Assembly (NCBI RefSeq): GCF_033115175.1
Contig: NC_084845.1
Location: 1,428,501-1,492,500, forward strand
DNA from: Lepus europaeus
Taxonomy: Eukaryota > Chordata > Mammalia > Lagomorpha > Leporidae
Direction of reading: 5' to 3'
Length of the DNA: 64,000 nt
Shown: piece by piece, positions 42,348 through 60,650 of the stretch
Layout: the number at the start of each line of letters is the position of its first letter
Position numbering within the stretch: position 1 is the stretch's first letter
Program-made: the position numbers and the translations under genes
Notes under the pieces: model-generated
Seen by the model: only the letters and a program-made list of their open reading frames with translations
Databases searched by the model: none
Told to the model about the DNA's origin: nothing

Positions 42348-42402
42348 AAAACTCTTTTCTTTCAATGGTATTGTCACTCTAACTCAACTTTATATAGCAC
42401 CT

Positions 42403-42562
42403 GGATCATCTTCCACTGATTTCCCAGGCACATTAGCAGAGAGCTGGATCAGAAGTGCAGCAACTAGGCACAAGAGGAGCAGCCAGGTCCAGAACCAGTA
42501 CCCATGTGGAATGCTGGCATTGCAAGCAGTGGCTTTACCCACTACACCACAACGCCAGCCTC
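42403..42562 (-). mobile_element. CSINE head-half fragment
   Basis: Contains the body and tRNA-like head only (CTACACCACAACGCCAGCC at the right), with a small internal repetition near 42,450-42,490. Confidence 0.8.
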
Positions 42563-43884
42563 TCTTAACTCAGCTTTATAAATTAGACCCAGATATAATT
42601 AAAAAAACACTCCATATTTGATAATTTTGTCCTAATTCCTGTGTTGACTTGTCCGGATGGCATACATATCCTATATTTAGCAATACATCGCAAATGTCAA
42701 CATTTAGAGCTGTTTATCTCACTGTAATTGGTAACTGAATCATTTAATGTAAATATTAGGTTAAAATTATACACCCCAAATAAAAATCTAGAAAATACCT
42801 ATGGTCTTTCTGAAGGTTTGGTTATGGGAAGATTAAAAAAGAGGGGGATGCAAAATTAAATTGCTTATTTGTGGTGTTTAATAAAGGAAAAGTCTTTCTC
42901 TGACCCATTGTTCACGTATAACTTTGGATAACTTCATATGCTTTGCAAGTCAGACAGTCAACAATAACCTCACCCCAGTAATTAATCTCTTAAAATCCAT
43001 CAAATCACTGATAGATCAAGCTTCTAAAATTCTGGTAATAGAGAAAGTCCCAGTCCTGAAAGACAAAGAATCCATGACAGCCCAGTGTTCATAGGCAACA
43101 GCCAATCAGTGAGAGCCTAAACTCACTGACCCTGTTTATCAGTCAATTTTTCAGCAGCTGTGATCACACTAAAAAACCTGAAAAACTTCAAAATTGCAGA
43201 TTCTGAAATTCCCCAGTCCCTCAAGGTCAGGCTCCCCAAGAGATTGTAACAGCGATTTGGGCTTTGTTGGAGGACACTGCCTGACACAGCTCTCTGCTTT
43301 GCAGGCAAACAAGAAGTTCATTTTTCTCCATCAGAAATCAAGTTCAATTTATTCTTAACAAGTTTATTATAAGTTTAGACTTTACAGTAGCTAAACAAGA
43401 AATGACATTGCAAAATGTATTTTCAATCCTTGTGGAAGTTGTACTATCAATTTTTTTTTGTACAACAAATGCACCTCAAAATTTGTGAATTTTCTCAGTG
43501 GGCAATTATTGACCCATTAAGTCCCAAGTTTTCAATTCTGTGAATATTAAAACACAATTGACACAGGTGCACTAAAATAGGTTGGAAATTATATGTAGAA
43601 CTATATATACTTTATTATCACCAAAAATGAAAATACAGATGGTCCTATAAATAGGACACTGGAACAATATATTATCTTTTACATACATATATAAAGTCTC
43701 CTTTAAATTGGACACTGGGTAAATATGATATCCCCCAAATATTGCACACAATACAAAGAAGTGGCTTTCATGACTTGTTCAACAAGTATTTTTGGTGGTA
43801 ACAAGCAAAACACTTCAAACAAAGGGTTACACGACATTTTGACAACATATTTTGAGTTCTACAGAACATGACATTTTTATGTTA
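42563..43884. other. AT-rich spacer, no gene seen
   Basis: About 1.3 kb free of CSINE, the longest such intergenic stretch here. A possible LTR-like block (CCAATCAGTGAGAG ... CTCCCCAAGAG) lies at 43.10-43.32 kb but no boundaries could be fixed. Confidence 0.4.
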
Positions 43885-44225
43885 AGATTCATATATTTGA
43901 AAGGCAGAGTGACAAAGAAAGGGAGGGAAGGAGGAGAAAGAGAGAGAGGGAGAGAGAGCGAGAGCGAGAGCTCTTCTATCTGCTGGTCCACTCCCCAAAT
44001 GTCCACAATAGCTAGGACTAACCAGACTAAAGCCAGGAGCCTGTAATTCCATCCGAGTCTCCCACATGAGTGGCAGGGGCCCAAGTACTTGGGCCATCCT
44101 CTGTTGGCTTCCCAGGCACATTAGCAGTAAGCTGGATCAGAAGCAGAGGAGCCAGGACTCAAACCAACACTGTGATATTGGATGCTGGCATTGCCAAGTG
44201 GCAGCTTAACCTGATGTTCCACAAC
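43885..44225 (-). mobile_element. CSINE with long GA-rich stretch
   Basis: GAGA-rich tract (43,918-43,970) and an eroded head. Confidence 0.85.
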
Positions 44226-44435
44226 TAGCAATCAACAACAGAAGAATGAACACTGTACAAATACATGTAAACACATGCTCCTAAGTGACCAAATGGTCAT
44301 TTAAGAAATTAAAAGAAAAAACATTTCCTAAAACAAATGAAACATCAACATATCAAAACCCATGAGATACATCAAAATCCACATTTTTTAAAAAGTTTAT
44401 GACAATGAATACAGATATCAAAAAAGTACGATTTT

Positions 44436-44664
44436 TTTTTTTTTTTTTTGACAGGCAGAGTGGCCAGTGAGAGAGAGAGACAGACCCACGTGGATGCAGG
44501 GCCCAAGCACTTTGGCCAGCTTCCACCGCACTTCCAGGCCACAGCAGAGAGCTGGCCTGAAAGAGGAGAAACCAGGACAGAATCCGGCGCCCCAACTGGG
44601 ACTAGAACCTGGTGTGCCGGCACCGCAGGCGAAGGATTAGCCTAGTGAGCCGCTGTGCCAGCCT
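44436..44664 (-). mobile_element. CSINE, GC-rich-head subfamily, internally deleted
   Basis: About 230 nt, missing about 100 nt of body. Duplication AAAAAAGTAMGATTTT at 44420-44435 and 44665-44680, with one difference. Confidence 0.92.
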
Positions 44665-44881
44665 AAAAAAGTAAGATTTTAAATACCAACTTAAACAATG
44701 TAACTAAAGGACCCCAAACAGCAAGATAAAAAACATTACTAGAAGGAAATAAATAATAAAGATCAGAACAAAAAATAAAGAAAATCAAGATAAAAATGCA
44801 AAAGATTAGCAAAACAAAAACTGATCTTTTGAGACAGATACAATTTTTAAATTTTAGCAAGAATAAAGAAAAGAGGGAGAA

Positions 44882-45205
44882 GTGCTGCTGTTGTGGCACA
44901 GTGGGTTAAACCACCACCTGCAACACAGGCATCCCAAATGAGCTCTGGTTCGAGGCACAGCTGTTCTACTTCTGATCCAGCTCCCTGCTAATGCACTTAG
45001 GAAAGCACTTATGATCTCAGTGCCTGGACCCCTGCCACCCAAGCGGGAGACCCAGAGGGAGTTCCAGGCTTCTGGCTATGGCCAGACCCAGACCCAGCCA
45101 CTGCAGTCATTTGGGGAGTGAACCAGTGCATGGAAAACTGTCTCTGTATCTCTCCCTCTCTCTCTAATTCTGCCTTTCAAATAAGTACATATATCTTTAA
45201 AAAAT
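44882..45205 (+). mobile_element. CSINE, older
   Basis: Head AAGTGCTGCTGTTGTGGCAC, tail CAAATAAGTACATATATC. Confidence 0.86.
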
Positions 45206-45314
45206 GAAAACACACAAATAAAATTAAGAACAAAAAGGACAATACAATGGATACCAAAGGATCATAATAACTATAATGGACAGTTATATATTACATTAAC
45301 AAATTAGAAAACTA

Positions 45315-45655
45315 GGGGCTGGCATTGGGTGCAGAGGGTTAAGCTTACAATGCCAGCATCGAGCATCCCATATCAGAATGCCAGTTTGCATCTCAGCTGC
45401 TCAACTTCTGATCCAGCTCCATGATAATGGGCCTGGGAAAGCAGTGGAAGATGACCCAAGTCTCTGAGTCTCTAACATTCACATGGGGGGCCCAGACTGA
45501 GCTCCTGGCTCCTGGCTTCAGCCTGGCCCAGAACTGGCTATCTGGGAAGTGAGTCTGGGTGAAAGCTCTTTCTGTCTCTCTCCTTCCATTTCTCTCTCTC
45601 TCTCTCTCCCACTCCCTCTCCCCTCCTCAGCCTTTCAAATAAATGAAGAAATTTA
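45315..45655 (+). mobile_element. CSINE, older, long CT stretch
   Basis: Head AGGGGCTGGCATTGGGTGC. CT-rich run at 45,575-45,625. Confidence 0.87.
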
Positions 45656-45682
45656 AAAATCTTTTTAAAAATTGGAAAACCA

Positions 45683-46010
45683 AGCCGGCGCCGTGGCTTA
45701 ACAGGCTAATCCTCCGCCTTGCGGCGTCGGCACACCGGGTTCTAGTCCCGGTTGGGGCGCCGGATTCTATCTCGGTTGCCCCTCTTCCAGGCCAGCTCTC
45801 TGCTATGGCCCGGGGAAGGCAGTGGAGGATGGCCCAAATGCTTGGGCCCTGCACCTGCATGGGAGACCGGGAGAAGCGCCTGGCTCCTGGCTTCGGATCA
45901 GCGAGATGCGCCGGCCGCAGTGGCCATTGGAGGGTGAACCAACGGCAAAAAGGAAGACCTTTCTCTCTGTCTCTCTCTCTCACTATCCACTCTGCCTGTC
46001 AAAAAAAAAA
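45683..46010 (+). mobile_element. CSINE, GC-rich-head subfamily
   Basis: Perfect 15-nt duplication AAAATTGGAAAACCA at 45668-45682 and 46011-46025. Confidence 0.95.
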
Positions 46011-46091
46011 AAAATTGGAAAACCAGAAAAAATGTTTAAATCCATGTACATATACAGCCTACCAAGATCAAATAAAAAAATAGAAAATTCA

Positions 46092-46425
46092 GGGGCTGGC
46101 ATTGGGGGACACAGTGATTTAAGTCTCTGCCTGCAATGCTGGCATCCCATATGGGTGCCAGTTCAAGTTCCACGTGTTCCACTTTGAATCCAGCTCCCTG
46201 CCAATCCACCTGAGAAAGCAGAAGAAGATGGCCCACAGCTTGGGTCTCTGCTAACCACGTGGGAGACCTGGATGGAGTTCTGGCTCCTGGCTCCAAACTG
46301 GCCAGCCCTGTCCATTGCAGTCATTTGGAGAGTGAACCAGTGGATAGAAGATCTCTCTCCTTTCTTTCTCCCCTTTGTCTCTGTAACTCTTCCTTTCAAA
46401 TAAAAGTAATTTTTAAAAAGAAAAT
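46092..46425 (+). mobile_element. CSINE, older
   Basis: Head AGGGGCTGGCATTGGGGGAC, tail CAAATAAAAGTAATTTTT. Confidence 0.88.
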
Positions 46426-46765
46426 TTAAATAGATCAATAATTACAAGATTAAATAAGCAATGTTAAGTCTCCAAACTATTCTACAAGGCCACTTAACAG
46501 TGCTAATACCAAAACCAGAAAAAGACACACACAAAAAGGAAACTACAGACCACTGTCCTTGATGAATACAGATATAGAAAATCCCAACAAAATACTAACA
46601 AACTCGATCCAACAGCACATCACAAAGATTCTACACCACGATCAAGTGAGATTTATCCCAGGGAGGCAAGGATAATTCAAAATATGCAAGTCAAAAATAT
46701 GATTCATCACATCCATAAAATGAAGAGCAAAAATCACACATCATTTGAATAGGTGCACACATGTG

Positions 46766-46914
46766 GAATTCTCAGATGAAGTTCCTGGCTCCTGCCTTCA
46801 GCCTGGCCCAGCCTAGGCCATTGTGGCCAACTGGGGAGTACACAGAGGACAGAGGCTCTCTGTCTCTGTCTCTCCCTGATTCTAACTCTGAGTTTCAAAT
46901 AAACAAATAAATCT
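46766..46914 (+). mobile_element. CSINE 3' fragment
   Basis: Body end, CT stretch and tail only. Its tail meets the reversed tail of the next copy. Confidence 0.8.
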
Positions 46915-47223
46915 TTTATTTATTTAAAAGGCAGAGTTAAAGAGGAGGAGAAGCAGAGAAAGATCTCCCACTTGCTGGTTCACTCCCCAAATAGCCACAA
47001 TGGCCAGGGCTGGGCCAGATCAAAGCTAGGAGCCTGGCACTTCTTTTGGGTCTCTCACATGGGTGCAAGGGCCCAGGGACTTGGGCCATCTTCTTCTGCT
47101 TCCCCAGGCACATTAGCAGGGAGACAGATTGGAAGTTGAGCAGTCAGGATTCAAACCGACACACATATGGATGTTGACAACGCACACTGCAGGCTAGCCT
47201 GCTGTGCCACAGTGCCAGCCCCA
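46915..47223 (-). mobile_element. CSINE, tail-to-tail with previous
   Basis: TTTTATTTATTTAAAAGGC tail on the left, GCCACAGTGCCAGCCCC head on the right. Confidence 0.9.
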
Positions 47224-47243
47224 TTAAGAATATTCTTTATCTG

Positions 47244-47586
47244 GGGCCAGAGTCATGCCTCACTTGGTTAATCCTCCGCCTGCGGCGCCGGCATTCCATA
47301 TGGGCGTCGGGTTCTAGTCCCGGTTGCTCCCTTTCCAGTCCAGCTCTCTGCTGTGGCCCGGGAGGGCAGTGGAGGATGGCCCAGGTGCTTGGGTCCCTGC
47401 CCCTGCACCTGCGTGGGAGACCAGGAGGAAGTGCCTGGCTCCTGGCTTCGGATCAACACAGCGCCGGCTGTGATAGCCATTTGGGAAGTAAACCAAAGGA
47501 AGGAAGACCTTTCTCTCTGTCTCTCTCTCTCTGTCTCACTGTCTGTAACTCTACCTGTCAAATAAATTTAAAAAATATTTTAAAAC
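47244..47586 (+). mobile_element. CSINE, intermediate head type
   Basis: The head GGGGCCAGAGTCATGCCTC combines CCGCCTGCGGCGCC with an older-type CATTCCATATGG. Duplication ATATTCTTTATCTG at 47230-47243 and 47587-47600. Confidence 0.94.
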
Positions 47587-47721
47587 ATATTCTTTATCTG
47601 CACCCCCCATTCTGCCAAAACCAGAAAATTTAGTTGAAATACACAAAGATACTGTCTCTTAGTCTACTTGGGCTACTATGACAAAATACTCTATTCTGGG
47701 TATTTATAAGAAATATGCATT

Positions 47722-48058
47722 TGGAGCTGGTGCTATGGTGTAGTAGGTTAAGCCTCCGCCTGCAGTGCTAATATCCCATATGGGCATCAGTTTGAGTTCT
47801 GGCTGCTACACTTCCAATACACCTCCCTGCTAATGGCCTGGGAAAGCAGTGGAGGATGGCCCAAGTGCTTAGGCCCCTGCACCGATGTGGGACATTAGAA
47901 AGAAGCTCCTGGTTCCTGGCTTCAGCCTGGCCCAGCTCCAGCTGCTGCAGCCATTTGGGGAGTGAACCAGCAGATGGAAGATACCCCCCCTCCCAGCCTC
48001 CCTTTCTCTGTCTGTAACTCTGCCTCTCAAATAAATAGATAAATAAATCTTTAAAGAA
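47722..48058 (+). mobile_element. CSINE
   Basis: Head TGGAGCTGGTGCTATGGTG, tail CAAATAAATAGATAAATAAA. Confidence 0.9.
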
Positions 48059-48071
48059 AAAGAAATATATT

Positions 48072-48407
48072 GAGGCCAGCACTGTGGCATAACGGGTTAA
48101 GCCATTGTCTGCAATGCCGGCATCCCATATGGGCACCAGTTCGAGTCCTGGCTGCTCCACTTCCGATCCAGCTCTCTGCTGTGGCCTGGGAAAGCAGTAG
48201 AAGATGGCTCAAGTCCTTGAGCCCCTGCATTCATGTGGGAGACCAGGAGGAGGCTCTTAGCTTCAGATCAACGCAGCTCTGGCCACTGCGGACAACTGGG
48301 GGAGTGAACCAGCAGATGGAAGACCTCTGTCTCTCTCTCTGCCTCTCCTTCTCTCTCTGTGTAACTCTGACTTTCAAATAAATAAATAAATCTTAAAAAA
48401 AAAAAAT
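48072..48407 (+). mobile_element. CSINE
   Basis: Head GAGGCCAGCACTGTGGCAT. It lies within a few nt of the previous copy, same strand. Confidence 0.92.
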
Positions 48408-48750
48408 TATTTCTCAGTCTTACTGGCTAGAAAGTCCATGATGAAAGCACCAGGAATTCAGCGTCTGATAAGGGTTTGCTCTCTGCTTTAGACGGCACCT
48501 TCTCTGTGTCCTCTGCTGGCACAAGTGAACAGCTCCCTCAAACCTCTTTTCAAGGGCACTAACTCTACTCACGAGGACCCACTCACGTGATTTAATCAAC
48601 TCCTCTTAATGGGGATGCACTGATGCTAAGATTTCAATTCAGGAATTCTGGGCAGGGGTATATTCAGAACATAACAGATCAAAGTGATCAAGAGTGACTT
48701 AACAATTAGTATATAGAACTAGAGTAAGTAACTTTATTCATTTTCATTTT

Positions 48751-49048
48751 TTAAAAATATTTATTTATTTATTTATTTGAAAGAGTTATAGAAAGAGGGA
48801 AAGACAGAGATCTTCCATCTGCGTGTTCGCTCCCAGATGGACAAAATGACTGGGGCTGGGAGAGGCTGAAGCCAGGAGCTTCTCCCAGGTCTCCCACATG
48901 GGTGCAGAGCCCAAGCACTGGGCCATCTTCACTGCTTTTCCCAGGCCATTAGCAGGGAGGATCAGAAGTGGAATGACTGGGACATGAACCGCACCTATAT
49001 GGCAATGCAGGTGGCAGCTTTATCCATAAAACTGCAATGCCGGGCCCT
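48751..49048 (-). mobile_element. CSINE
   Basis: Duplication CATTTTCATTTT at 48739-48750 and 49049-49060. Confidence 0.93.
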
Positions 49049-49286
49049 CATTTTCATTTTATTTGAAAGGCAGAAAAACACATACAGAGCAAACTCTTTA
49101 ATTGCTAGTTTACTCCCTAAATGCCTGCAACAGTTGGGGTTGGGTCAAGTTGAAGCCATGACTCTGGAACTCAGCCTGGGTCTTCCATGTGGGTGGCATG
49201 GACCCAAGAACTTGACCTGTTACAAGCTATCTCCCAGAGTGCAAATTAGAGGGAATCTGGAATTAGAAGCAGAGCTGAGGTGGGGG

Positions 49287-49622
49287 GGTGGGCTGGCACT
49301 GTGGCATAGTGGGTGAGGCTGCCACTTGCAGTACCAGCATCCCTTATGGGTGCTGGTTCTTGTCCCGGCTGCTCCACTTCTGATCCAGCTCTCTGCTACG
49401 TCCTTGGAAAGCAATGGAGAATAACCCAAGTCCTTGGGCCCCTGCACCCATGTGGGAGACCTGGAGGAAGCTCCTGGCTCCTGGCTTTGGACTGGCACAG
49501 TTCCAGCCCTTGCAGCCAACTGGGGAGTGAACCAGCAGATGGAAGACCTCTCTCTCTCTACCTCTCCTTCTCTCTCTGTGTAACTCTTTCAAGTAAATAA
49601 ATAAATCTTAAAAAAAAAAAAA
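49287..49622 (+). mobile_element. CSINE nested in an older SINE
   Basis: Head GGGCTGGCACTGTGGCATAG, poly-A run of about 15. Confidence 0.92.
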
Positions 49623-49631
49623 AACTGAAGA

Positions 49632-49838
49632 TGGATCTGGCACTGTGGCATAGTGGGTAAAGCTGCCACATACAGTACCAGCATCCCATATGGCTCCTGG
49701 CTTCGGATAGGCTCAGCTCTGGCTGTTGTGGCCATTTGGGGAGTGAACCAGTGGATGAAAGACCTCTCTGTCTCTTTGCCTCTCTCTCTGTGACTCTTTC
49801 AAATAAATAAAATAAACCTTAAAAAAAAAAAAAAAAAG
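49632..49838 (+). mobile_element. CSINE, internally deleted
   Basis: CATCCCATATGG is joined directly to CTCCTGGCTTCGG; about 120 nt of body are missing. Confidence 0.9.
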
Positions 49839-49904
49839 GAAGCAGAGCTGAGACTTGAACCCAGACACTCCAATGTGGGATACAGGTATCCCAAGCAATA
49901 TTAT

Positions 49905-50202
49905 TTTTTTCTCCTTTTTATTTATTTATCTGAAAAGAAGAGGGTCAGAGAAACTCCCCAATGGGAGTTTCATGGCCAGGGTTGGTCCAGGCTGAAGCCA
50001 GGATCCTAGAAGCCCATCTGGGTCTCCATGTGGGTGGTAGGAACCCAAGTACTTCAGTCATCACCTGCTGCCTCCCAGAGTGCAAATTCACAGAGCTGGA
50101 ACTGGAAGCAGAGTTGGGACTCAAACAAGTGCTCCAATATGGGATGCCAACTTTGAAAGCAAAGCAATGGCTTAACTGGCTGTACCACCATGCTGGCTCT
50201 CA

Positions 50203-50203
<1 letters not shown>
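49905..50203 (-). mobile_element. CSINE, old
   Basis: Tail CTTTTTATTTATTTATCTG left, head CTGTACCACCATGCTGGC right. Confidence 0.85.
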
Positions 50204-50239
<36 letters not shown>

Positions 50240-50532
50240 GTTGACTTATTTGAAAGGGAGAGACTGACTGATCGAGTGATTGATATTCCAAGTGCTGGTT
50301 TGCTCTCCAAATGACACAACCAGGGCTCAGCCAGGAGTCAGCAACTCCATCCTGGTCTCCCACAGAGATGACAGGGGCTCAAGTATTTGGGCCATCTTCC
50401 ATTGCCTTTCCAAGTATATTAGTAAGAAGCTGGATTAGAACTGGAGCAGCTGAGACTCAATCCAGCACTGTGATACAGGATGCCAGTGTCACAAACAGCA
50501 TTTTAATCCCCTACACCAGAACTCTGTCCCCG
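50204..50532 (-). mobile_element. CSINE, old, long poly-T
   Basis: A poly-T run of about 28 at the left (50,207-50,236). Diverged body, head CACCAGAACTCTGTCCCC. Confidence 0.82.
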
Positions 50533-50539
50533 CAAAAGG

Positions 50540-52420
50540 TATCTTCACAGTTGTGTCAAACACCCACCTCTAAGTAATTTCTCATTGAACATATTCTCAC
50601 AAGAAAATCTCAGATTCAAATGCCTTTACTTGTAAATTATATCAAACATTTAAAAAATATCACTAACCAGGGCCTGGAGCCATGGCTCACTTGGTTAATC
50701 CTCCTCCTGCAGCACCAGCATCCCATATCAGTGCTGGGCTCTTGTCCCAGTTGCTCCTCTTCCAGTCCAGCTCTCTGCTGTGGCCCAGGAAGGCAGTGGA
50801 GGATGGCCCAAGTGCTTGGGCCCCTGCACCTGCATGGGAGACCGGGAGGAAGCACCTGGCTCCTGGCTTTGGATCAGTGCAGCATGCTGGCCATAGTGGC
50901 CATTTGTAGGGTAAACCAATGGAAGGAAGACCTTTCTCTCTGTCTCTCTCTCTCACTGTCTAACTCTGCCTGTCAAAATAAATTAAAAAAAAAAAATCAC
51001 TAACTGTTTACAAACGCCTCCAGAAAATAAAGGAGGAAACATTTCCCAAATTAGACTATGGGGTCCAAGTTATTCTGATAGCAAAGTCAGGGACATCACA
51101 AGAAAACTACAAATCAACTATCCCTCATCAGTGTAGATAAAAATACGTGAACAAAATATCATTAATATTAATTTTTCAGCAAATGTAAAGGATTATACTC
51201 ATGACCAGAGATCTGTCTCAGGAATGCAAGGTTGGTTTAACATCAGAAAATCAATTAAGACACCATATATATAAAAGCCAAAAACACCAAAATACTATAC
51301 ATCTCAATACATGCAGAAACTTGGGATGGAAGGCCCTATAATAGATGTACACAAATGCAATCAATTGATTTTTTTTCAAAGGATTGAAGAGAATTCAATG
51401 GAATTTCAATAAATAGTGCTAGAACTACTAGACACTTCATGTTTTAAAAAATGAATCTAGAAACAGACCTTATAGCCTTTACAAATATTTACTCAAGATT
51501 ATAGGCCCTGAATATAGAAAACAAAACTAGAAAAACTCCTAGAAGATATTGTCAGAGAAAACGTAGGTGACCTTGGGTTTGGCAATAACTTTTTAAATAC
51601 AACACCAAAATATAATCCATGAAAGAACAATTAGGTTCACTGAACTTGATTAAACTTAAAACTTCTGCTCTATGAGACACTGTTGAAAGAATATAAAAAG
51701 ATGTTCACGGTCTGTCATTAGGGAACTAAAAAGTAAGCAACAACGACTTAACACTTCACATAAATCCAAAAACACTAACAATGTCAAATGTTGAAAAGAA
51801 CTTGGAACAACAGAAACTCATTCATTGCTGGGTGTAATGCAAACTGGTATAGTCACTGGCATTTTCCTTCACAAGACAAAACATATTCTTAATAGGGTAC
51901 TTCACAGCAGCCTTATTTTAACAGTCAAAAACTGGAAACAACTCAAATAGCCATTAACTGAATGCATAAAAGCAAAACAAGAAAAATTGTATATGCAATG
52001 AAATCAATTTTTAAAATTAATGAAAAATTAATATGCAATGAAATACTAAGTAATGCAAATGAATAAACTTGAATCATGCAACAAGATGGGTTAATCTCAA
52101 AACAGTTTTGGTTAGTGGAAAAAGCTAGAAATCTCACCTACAAAAAAGTATATTGTATGATTTTACTTATAAAATTCTAGAAAATGCTTGCTGCTGTTTG
52201 TGAATTGAAAGAGGGCTAGAAAGAATTGGGAGGTACAAATTATTAAGGGACTCAAGGAATCTTTTTATTGTGTTGGATACTTTCATCATTATCTTGACTA
52301 TAGTGGCTTCATACGATAAAACAGAGAGCACATTTTACACTCACATATTTGCATTTGATTGTGTGTTAACCATACCTCAATCATTAAGAATTAAATATTC
52401 CTCATCAAAATCCTTATCTA
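50540..52420 (+). mobile_element. LINE-1 ORF2 end and 3' UTR
   Basis: ORF2 text (ACAAATCAACTATCCCTCAT, CTCAGGAATGCAAGGTTGG, ATCAATTAAGACACCATATA) passes through the C-terminal region to 3' UTR-like AT-rich sequence. All frames are broken. SINE at 50,668-50,995. Confidence 0.72.
50668..50995 (+). mobile_element. CSINE inside the L1
   Basis: Duplication ATCACTAAC at 50659-50667 and 50996-51004. Intermediate head type (GGCCTGGAGCCATGGCTC). Confidence 0.94.
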
Positions 52421-53640
52421 CCATTCCTCTCGGAGAATCAGATCTTCCAACTATTTTGGCTCTACTATATCTCTCTCCCCACAATTTAGAATGAGCCCTG
52501 CCTCAAAGTCAGCAAGCAGTAGAGAACAATGGAGCCCATGTCCACTTCAGTCACCAGGAATGCTGGCAGGGTCGGAGAAGCCCCATACCTGGATCTCTCC
52601 TGTCAGAGCTTGCGTGCCTACCTAGGCAGTGATGGCCACGAAGTCAATAGCCCAGGGAAGCAGAGAAGCCCACCACACTTTAGATTATTCACTCTAATAG
52701 TGGCCTTGGCCACTCCAGATATCTGGAGGTCTTGAGAATTTCTGTACATTCTCATCTCACATAGCCATATTGTAAGAACATCTGGATTCTCTTTTAGAAT
52801 GTACATATCTCATATGTCACAGTGATCCCTGCTCCATTAACTCAGTGTTTCTATACGAACTATAATTCCCACCTTGCCCTGTAGGCCTTACAGTCAACAG
52901 CACTTGCCTATAGAATCCTGAATATCAGGAAGTGGTTTGCATGCAAGCCTGGGAGATAGCAATCCCTTAACAGTGCTGAGACATATGTAACAGTCAAAGG
53001 ACCCAACTCACATCATTTTTAGAAGCAATGGAAAATTTCCTTCTATGCCCTCTAGAATAAACACTGAGCTCACAGGAAAATGTCACATCCAGGCCACGTA
53101 ACTGTTCTCTAATACTGTGGTCCCCTTTGAGACACAACAAAGGTTGTGCCCACAAAGTATGTTCCTCCCTCCTGTTGACAGACCCATCTCTTCTCTCAAC
53201 TCACCTCACACAGTTAACAAAATCCTCACAAGTAAATGCTGCACTACACAGCAGCATGGGATAGACAGTTCTAAAACTGAGTTATTTGGCAGTAGGATAA
53301 ACAATTCACAGCTTTCATGTTTACAGTCAGCACTGTCCATGAAAAAAGGAAACCTCATCTAGAACTTTCAGCCAGAGCTGGATCATATCCACTCAGAACC
53401 TAATCACGAGGGATAAAGTAGGACCTTCAATGGGATCAGAACACTCATGACTCCCTGAAAGGAATAACAGAGCACAGAGATCTGCCTTCCCTGAGCAAAA
53501 TGGAATGACTGACACAAAGGCTGGTAGTAATAAGATGGCTTCTGCCACAGCCACTGGCAGTGGTATAACTCTGTCAAGAGCCCTGGACATTTAGACAGCC
53601 CAATGCACCTTAGGAAAACTTCCCACATACGTGGTGCTTA
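52421..53640. other. 3' flank of gene C
   Basis: SINE-free. The 53.5-53.6 kb block is shared with the 3' flanks of units 1 and 3; from about 53.64 kb decayed finger sequence leads into the gene C exon. No separate gene. Confidence 0.5.
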
Positions 53641-53777
53641 TTAGGAATCTCTCCAGGATAGATGTATGAATGTACAAGGTTCATCAGCTGAATGGTGGTC
53701 CTGTCATCAAGGTTACTCTTAGAGCTTTTCTCTGGTGTGAGTCCCTGTTAGGTTGAGCAAGGATATAACACATTTTC

Positions 53778-53783
53778 TTTATT
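53778..53783 (-). terminator. Possible polyadenylation signal of gene C
   Basis: AATAAA on the minus strand, about 36 nt beyond the gene C stop. KZNF 3' UTRs are usually longer, and a conserved 3'-flank block continues to about 53.4 kb, so a more distal site may be used instead. Confidence 0.3.
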
Positions 53784-53818
53784 TATAAACCTTTTTCTCT
53801 AGTATGAATTGTCTGGTA

Positions 53819-60195
<6,377 letters not shown>

Positions 60196-60499
60196 CACCT
60201 CAGGCACCGCCGCGCGCAGAACCGATCCGCGGGAAGCGGGCGAGCGGGGTGGGCCTGGAGGGCTCGGGCGAAGCCTCATGAGTCCACGGAGGGGCTGCTC
60301 CGAGCCTCAGCCTCCGCCGCGTCAACACGCACACAAGGCCAGGGTGCCGCGCCGGGGACAGGTGCGGAGGCCGCGGCAAGCGCTGCCCCGGCGGCCCCTC
60401 GCGCGAGGACGCCCGTGCCACAGTGCGTGTCGCGGGCGAAGACCCCAGCCTTCCTACTGCCCGTCTCCGCTCGGCTCTCTCGGCCTAGCCTTCTCCGCC

Positions 60500-60650
60500 G
60501 GTGTGGACAGACCAGGCACAGGCAAACGACGTCACCGCGGCGACGGCGGAAGTCCCGCCTCTGCCCGGCAGGCAGCCGGAAATGCGCGTTTTCTGCGCGG
60601 TCCTTTGACCCCCGTGCCGGTGCCGAGGGGCCCAGCGGAGACCTTTGCGT
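60500..60650 (-). promoter_or_regulatory. CpG-rich promoter of gene C
   Basis: A GC- and CpG-rich stretch about 300-450 nt upstream of the gene C ATG. It contains a CRE-like GACGTCAC (60528-60535), CGGAAGT (60547-60553) and CCGGAAAT (60576-60583) ETS-type sites, and a GC box (CCCGCC). No TATA box is visible. Unlike the unit 1 and unit 3 promoters it has no CCAAT box at the matching place. The transcription start is inferred to be near 60.5 kb. Confidence 0.65.

Larger units (their letters stand above)
44231..46765 (+). mobile_element. LINE-1 ORF2 remains cut by SINEs
   Basis: AT-rich L1 ORF2 text in pieces: 44,231-44,419, 44,681-44,880, 45,206-45,314, and 46,430-46,765. The last piece includes AGATTTATCCCAGGGAGGCA and ATTCATCACATCCATAAAAT, the end of the reverse-transcriptase region. 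Too decayed to encode protein. Confidence 0.65.
47650..48720. other. Ancient mammalian repeat split by two SINEs
   Basis: The halves at 47,650-47,718 (CTACTTGGGCTACTATGACA) and 48,412-48,685 (GTCTGATAAGGGTTTGC ... TAAGATTTCAATTCAGG) together match a familiar mammal-wide repeat. I do not name the family with confidence. Confidence 0.45.
49061..49900 (-). mobile_element. Old CSINE split by two later SINEs
   Basis: Parts at 49,061-49,286 and about 49,840-49,900 share the GGAAGCAGAGCTGAG text at the break (49,267-49,281 repeated near 49,840), the duplication made by the inserted copies. Confidence 0.75.
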